From Verrucomicrobiota bacterium (lineage in GTDB: Bacteria; Verrucomicrobiota; Verrucomicrobiia; Limisphaerales; UBA9464): a stretch of 9,336 nt of DNA. The stretch lies in contig JAPLUH010000099.1 of NCBI GenBank assembly GCA_026397675.1, positions 1 through 9,336 on the forward strand, written 5' to 3'. Below are positions 5,823 to 9,336 of this stretch, piece by piece. The number at the start of each line of letters is the position of its first letter. Positions within the stretch are counted from its first letter, which is position 1. The position numbers were made by a program, and so were the translations under genes. The notes beneath the pieces were generated by a model, which searched no databases, was not told the origin of the DNA, and was given only the letters and a program-made list of their open reading frames with translations.

Positions 5823-8375
5823 TCACGACACCGACTCGCTGCGTAAGACCTCCAGCGGGGACTGCTGGGTGATCCCGCGACTGGAAAACAAACCCACCAC
5901 CACGGTCAATGTGGTCACGATGACCACGGCGCCCAGAAGGATTATGGGAGAGGCGGTAAACGGGGTTCGGAAGCCGAATCGAGCCAAAGCCCAGGCAGCG
6001 GCACAGGCCAGCAGGGTCCCAGTCAGGGCCCCCATCACTCCCAGAGAGGCGTACTCGGCCAGCAGCGCCTGCTGCAACTGGCGTCGGCTGGCGCCCAAGG
6101 TTCGCAGCAGCACCATCTCACGGACCCGCTGCCAGCGCCCCGTCAGAATCGCTCCCGCCATCACCACCAGACCGGTCACCACAGTGAAAAGGGCCATGAA
6201 GCGGATGCCGTAACCCGCTTGGGTGACCACGCGGTCCAGGGTCTCCAAGACGAGGGTCAGATCGATGGTGGAGACATTGGGAAACCGTTCCACCAGGGAT
6301 CGTTGAAGCCGGGCCGAGGCGGCCGCATCTGCAACCCGCGTCGCCAAGACGGTCATGGCCGGAGCCGATTCCAAAACACCTTCCGGGAACACCACGAAGA
6401 AATTGGGCCGAACCTGTTTCCAATCCACCTCCCGAAGGCCTGCCACACGGGTTTCCATGGGCACTCCCTGGATGTCGAAGGTGATCGCATCACCGACACT
6501 CAGGCCGAGATCCCGGGCGATGACCGACTCCACGGTGATGGGTACCGGGCCCTCGGCTTCGGAGGCCTTCGGCACAAACCGGCCGGCGATCAACCGCTCC
6601 GATTCGACCAACTTGCCGCGGAAAGTGGACCGATACTCCCGCCGCAAGGTCCACCCGGGGATGGGGCTATTGGTCTCAGCCAGCAAACTATCCGCACTCC
6701 GACCCTTCAGGGAGGCGATGCGCATCGTCACGATGGGAGCCATGTCGAGCACCGGGAAACCCTCGGCCCGAACCGTCGCGATCACGTCTTCGCGTTGATC
6801 GGACTGAATGTCGAAGAGAATGGCGTTGGGTTGCTGCAAGCGGTCGGCGGGAAATAACTGGGTCAACAGCACATCCCGGGTTAACTGGAGGGTGACGAGC
6901 AGGAAGGTTCCCAGACCGACCGAGGTCAGCACCAACAGCGTGCGATTGCCGGGCCGATGAAGACTAGCCAGGCCTTGACGCACCGCAAAGGGCCAGGAGG
7001 CAGGAGTCCATTTCCGGACCATCCAAGTCAACATTCGGGCCACTCCTGCCAAGGCCCCAAAGGCCGCCAGCAGTCCGGCCACCGTGGCCAATCCTTCCCA
7101 CGGCTTACGGGCTTGGACGGTGGCAAAAAGACTCAGGGCCGCCAGAATCGCCAGACCGATCCGAATCCTCCAGCGCCGGTCGGAGGTGTCGCCTCGCGAA
7201 TAGTCGGCCCGAATCACACTCAATGGCGAAACCGATCGAACGACACCCAATGGCAACAACGTGAAGGCTAAACTCACCGAGAAGCCCGCCAAGGCCGCGA
7301 CCAAGGCGGGCAGCAGCTGGAACTGCGCCTCGAAGGTGACCGGCAGCCAACCCTCCAGGAGTCGGGGAATCAGCGGTTGTACCATGCCACCCAAGATCAA
7401 GCCCACGGCAGTTCCCAAGGTGGTCAGAGCCAAACCTTGTGCGAGATAAATGGCTGACGTGGCATCGATCCCTGCCCCGAGACATCGAAGAATCGCCGCA
7501 TTCGCCAGTTTGGATCCCACATGCACTTGAAGAGCACTGGCGATCCCGATGGAACCCAGAATTAATGCGACCGCCGCCACCAAATTGAGAAACCGGTTTA
7601 GGTTTTGAAGCGTTCGACCCAGGTCCTGCTTGCGCTTGTCCACCGTATCGGCCTCCAAACGCAGTCCGGGCAACTCGGTTCGATGGGTGGCAGACCATTG
7701 CTCCACCGCAGCGGCATCGGGCCAACGGAACATCATCCGGTACCGCGCCAGACTGGCCACCCCCAGCAACCCCGTCTCCGTCAACCGGGAGGCCGACAAG
7801 TAAGCCCGGGGTGCCAGCGCGGAGAACGCCACCGTGTCTCCGGGTACCCGGACCAGTGATCCAAGAATTTGTGTCTTCCAACGGCCAATATGAACCGGAT
7901 CCCCTATTTTCAGTCCAAATTGGAACAACACGCTCGAATCGAGGATCACCCCGTCACCGCGGCGCAATGCCTCCAGCGCTGAGGGTGGTTGGCACTCCAG
8001 TTGACCATAGAACGGGAACTCGCCTTCCAACGCCCTCGCATTGACCAGTCGCGTGGCATTGGTCAGTGCGGGAAATACCGCCATGGTAGAAAAGCTTGTT
8101 TCGCGAGCCCTCTCTAAAGCGGGCACGGACCGAGCCAACGCCTCCGCTTCCGGTGAAAAGGGCTGCCGCGAGGCCAACACCAGATCCGCACCCAACAAGG
8201 TTTTGGCCTGCACCTCAATCGCCTCACGCAACGTCGCTGACAACGATCCAACCGCCGCCAAGGCCGCCACTCCCAGCGAGATTGACAAGGAAAACCAAAT
8301 CAACCGAACCCGAGCGGCTCGGGACTCCCGCCAGGCCATTCGCCAAGTCCACCGATGAAACAGCGCCCTAATCAC
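5823..8375 (-). CDS. FtsX/MacB-type ABC transporter permease, YbbP class (COG3127-like)
   Basis: 850 aa with about ten membrane segments: TM1 about 24-45, then about 265-285, 305-335, 355-378, 404-420, 428-450, 478-498, 725-746, 772-797 and 808-831. Two large extracytoplasmic domains (about 46-262 and 502-722) separate them. Each half contains an FtsX-like core, with AILRCLGA at 294-301 and VLLRTLGAS at 755-763, the cytoplasmic coupling motif that contacts the ATPase. Length and layout match YbbP, which works with the ATPase YbbA, usually encoded next to it; lipid or lipoprotein handling at the inner membrane is the usual inference for this class. No ATPase gene is adjacent here. The first start after an in-frame stop is a GTG at 8375 with no evident Shine-Dalgarno sequence; an ATG at codon 13 (8339) is the alternative and would still keep TM1. 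The gene diverges from engB, and its end is 115 bp from bioB. Confidence 0.92.
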   Translation of the reverse strand: MIRALFHRWTWRMAWRESRAARVRLIWFSLSISLGVAALAAVGSLSATLREAIEVQAKTLLGADLVLASRQPFSPEAEALARSVPALERARETSFSTMAVFPALTNATRLVNARALEGEFPFYGQLECQPPSALEALRRGDGVILDSSVLFQFGLKIGDPVHIGRWKTQILGSLVRVPGDTVAFSALAPRAYLSASRLTETGLLGVASLARYRMMFRWPDAAAVEQWSATHRTELPGLRLEADTVDKRKQDLGRTLQNLNRFLNLVAAVALILGSIGIASALQVHVGSKLANAAILRCLGAGIDATSAIYLAQGLALTTLGTAVGLILGGMVQPLIPRLLEGWLPVTFEAQFQLLPALVAALAGFSVSLAFTLLPLGVVRSVSPLSVIRADYSRGDTSDRRWRIRIGLAILAALSLFATVQARKPWEGLATVAGLLAAFGALAGVARMLTWMVRKWTPASWPFAVRQGLASLHRPGNRTLLVLTSVGLGTFLLVTLQLTRDVLLTQLFPADRLQQPNAILFDIQSDQREDVIATVRAEGFPVLDMAPIVTMRIASLKGRSADSLLAETNSPIPGWTLRREYRSTFRGKLVESERLIAGRFVPKASEAEGPVPITVESVIARDLGLSVGDAITFDIQGVPMETRVAGLREVDWKQVRPNFFVVFPEGVLESAPAMTVLATRVADAAASARLQRSLVERFPNVSTIDLTLVLETLDRVVTQAGYGIRFMALFTVVTGLVVMAGAILTGRWQRVREMVLLRTLGASRRQLQQALLAEYASLGVMGALTGTLLACAAAWALARFGFRTPFTASPIILLGAVVIVTTLTVVVGLFSSRGITQQSPLEVLRSESVS

Positions 8376-8481
8376 CCGGACAAAATAGTCTCAACGGACC
8401 GGGAGGCGAGCCCCTCTGTCGGGAATCTGCATCCGGGATGTCCATGGAGCTAAGAACCCGATACCTTAGGTTCCGTTCGCC

Positions 8482-8487
8482 TGAGGA
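8482..8487 (+). promoter_or_regulatory. Ribosome binding site of engB
   Basis: TGAGGA lies 6 bases before the ATG at 8494, an ordinary Shine-Dalgarno match at good spacing. It fixes the engB start. It is the clearest Shine-Dalgarno sequence in the window; the minus-strand genes lack one of similar quality. Confidence 0.65.
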
Positions 8488-8493
8488 TCCTGC

Positions 8494-9144
8494 ATGCAAA
8501 TTCGCTCCGCTCAATTCGTGATCAGCGCCACCGACCTGGATGGATGCCCGGACCCTGACGTCCCGGAATTCGCCTTCATCGGGCGTTCCAACGTAGGCAA
8601 GTCCTCGCTCATCAACCGCCTCACTGGACAGGCTGGCCTCGCCAAAGTGTCGGCCACCCCGGGCCACACCAAGACGCTCAACTTTTTTCTCATCAACCGT
8701 GACTGGCACCTAGTAGATCTTCCCGGATACGGCTTCGCACAGAAGAACTTAGCTGCTCGGGAGCGCTTCGAGGAGATGATCATCGATTACCTTGAACAGC
8801 GGGAATCACTCATCCGCGTCTTCGTGCTGATCGACTCACGCCTGCCGATGCAGAAACTCGACAAAGATTTCGTCCAGTGGCTTATCGGAGCCGACATCGA
8901 TTTTGCCATAGTCTTCACCAAGGTCGACAAGACCAAGCCGGCCATCTTGCGAGAGACGCGCGGGCAATTTGAAGCACTCTTCCAGCAGCTTGGCCTCTCA
9001 GCATCGCCCATGTTTGAAACCTCCTCTGAGACCGGCGCTGGAAAACTTGAAATCCTGCGCTTCATCGGAGCTGAAGTAGCCAGCGTAGAGTCGGACGAAG
9101 ACGAGGACGGAGACAGCAGCAACGAAGTCATAGCCACGCCATAA
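8494..9144 (+). CDS. engB: Ribosome biogenesis GTPase EngB/YsxC
   Basis: 216 aa, against 195-210 aa for B. subtilis YsxC and E. coli YihA. It is a TrmE-Era-EngA-EngB-Septin family GTPase needed for late assembly of the large ribosomal subunit, acting in the cytoplasm. All G motifs are present: G1 GRSNVGKSS (30-38), G2 TPGHT (55-59), G3 DLPGYG (75-80), G4 TKVD (142-145) and G5 TSSETGAG (176-183). The start is supported by a good Shine-Dalgarno sequence, and the first residues (IRSAQFVISA) match the family's usual N-terminus. The C-terminus carries an extra acidic tail (199-209, mainly Glu, Asp and Ser) beyond the G domain, which accounts for the slightly greater length. It is transcribed divergently from the permease across a 118-bp gap and is the only complete plus-strand gene. 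Identification is secure. Confidence 0.97.
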   Translation: MQIRSAQFVISATDLDGCPDPDVPEFAFIGRSNVGKSSLINRLTGQAGLAKVSATPGHTKTLNFFLINRDWHLVDLPGYGFAQKNLAARERFEEMIIDYLEQRESLIRVFVLIDSRLPMQKLDKDFVQWLIGADIDFAIVFTKVDKTKPAILRETRGQFEALFQQLGLSASPMFETSSETGAGKLEILRFIGAEVASVESDEDEDGDSSNEVIATP

Positions 9145-9169
9145 GACCGCCGGAATCAACACCCCCAAG

Positions 9170-9212
9170 AGGGACAGGCTCAAATATTTAAGAATATTTA
9201 AGGGACAGGCTC
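9170..9212 (+). repeat. Repeat cluster at the transposase 5' side: AGGGACAGGCTC twice, AATATTTAAG twice
   Basis: The 12-mer AGGGACAGGCTC occurs at 9170-9181 and again at 9201-9212 (31-bp period). Between and overlapping them are two perfect tandem copies of AATATTTAAG (9183-9192 and 9193-9202). The second 12-mer is followed by a T-run (9213-9218). The AT-rich core stands out from the G+C-rich surroundings. It lies 25 bp after the engB stop and 51 bp before the transposase start, where RAYT/IS200-type elements carry their terminal or REP-like sequences. From memory, GGGACAG-type boxes commonly flank such transposases; I could not check this here. Confidence 0.6.
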
Positions 9213-9263
9213 TTTTTTCGAAAGAACTCGTCCAGAGGCAACGAATCATGAGGCAGACGCTTC

Positions 9264-9336
9264 ATGAGAACTCGACGCCTCAAAGCCCATCCAGATGCCT
9301 CCAGCGGCTTCTACCACTGCATGTCCCGCGTGGTGG
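9264..9336 (+). CDS. IS200-like / REP-associated tyrosine transposase (Y1_Tnp), N-terminal fragment at window edge
   Basis: Only the first 24 codons are inside the window. The N-terminus contains ASSGFYHCMSRVV (residues 12-24), which resembles the opening strand of Y1 transposases of the RAYT group (typically YHCISRVV or YHVTSRG near residue 15-25). These enzymes cut and join single-stranded DNA with one catalytic tyrosine and an HUH pair; both lie downstream of the visible part. The ATG at 9264 is the first start after an in-frame TGA (9249-9251), and GAGG (9250-9253) lies 10 bases upstream. The preceding repeat cluster supports a mobile or REP-related origin. Whether the gene is intact cannot be judged from this window. 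Confidence 0.72.
   Translation, partial: MRTRRLKAHPDASSGFYHCMSRVV

Noticed and set aside
6219..6857. Plus-strand open frame of 212 codons
   Set aside because: It is antisense to the permease and has a Gly/Arg/His-rich composition with no domain.
7105..7881. Minus-strand open frame of 258 codons
   Set aside because: It overlaps the permease in another frame of the same strand. Its Gly/Arg/Ser-rich composition is typical of an out-of-frame translation.
8382..8387. TATTTT on the minus strand as a -10 box giving a leaderless permease mRNA
   Set aside because: It sits 6 bases before the GTG start, but no -35 element is visible at the right distance. A single AT-rich hexamer is too weak to call.
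8454..8473. GAACC/GGTTC inverted repeat in the permease-engB divergent gap
   Set aside because: It is a 5-bp stem with a 10-base loop, which is expected by chance. No promoter elements line up with it.
9170..9212. Direct repeats as a CRISPR fragment
   Set aside because: There are only two 12-bp copies, separated by a self-repeating AT-rich spacer, with no cas genes. They fit transposase-associated repeats better.
8998..9249. Minus-strand 83-codon frame with a hydrophobic stretch that looks like a membrane protein
   Set aside because: Most of it is antisense to the engB 3' end, and the rest covers the repeat cluster. The hydrophobic run comes from the complement of acidic-tail codons. No ribosome binding site or homolog is recognised.
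9248..9336. Alternative start for the last gene at the ATG at 9248
   Set aside because: That frame gives a product without recognisable features. The frame from 9264 gives the YHC-SRVV signature of Y1 transposases.
1..9336. tRNA, rRNA, riboswitch, prophage, toxin-antitoxin or defence genes
   Set aside because: Both strands were read for these and nothing was found. The window is almost fully occupied by the genes listed.

Overview
The window reads as ordinary chromosome from a Verrucomicrobiota-like bacterium (Planctomycetota less likely). The sequence is fairly G+C rich (roughly 60 % by eye). Three things point to this lineage: a secreted DUF1549/DUF1553 (PSCyt2/PSD1) protein, a family concentrated in the PVC bacteria; a surface beta-propeller gene directly in front of it; and the start of an IS200-like REP-associated transposase whose N-terminus (FYHCMSRVV) resembles those seen in Verrucomicrobiota. 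The assignment is inferred from gene content, with no phylogeny.

Five genes lie on the minus strand and are read from right to left. A 10-helix FtsX/MacB-type ABC permease of the YbbP class (5823-8375, GTG start) comes first. Then follow biotin synthase bioB (4685-5707), a two-helix membrane hybrid histidine kinase with a C-terminal receiver (2678-4573), a secreted beta-propeller protein (1601-2563), and the secreted DUF1549/DUF1553 protein (1-1589), which is cut by the left edge. Gaps of 111-115 bp separate the first four, so they are probably separate transcription units. The last two are only 11 bp apart and look like one operon for an envelope or periplasmic function. On the plus strand, engB/ysxC (8494-9144), a ribosome-assembly GTPase, diverges from the permease. 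It is followed by a small AT-rich repeat cluster (9170-9212) and the first 24 codons of a Y1-type transposase, cut by the right edge (9264-9336).

The best regulatory signal is in the bioB leader. It has a perfect 9-bp BirA half-site (TTGTAAACC) and a degenerate 6/9 partner at 14-bp spacing, suggesting that biotin represses bioB through a BirA protein with a DNA-binding domain. No other biotin gene is in the window. The permease has no ABC ATPase beside it, and the kinase has no response-regulator or HPt neighbour, so each must rely on partners encoded elsewhere.

I see no RNA genes, CRISPR array or phage genes. I also see no convincing evidence for an undescribed multi-gene system. The points most worth checking are the BirA operator, the transposase-associated repeat cluster, and the paired propeller and DUF1549/DUF1553 genes.
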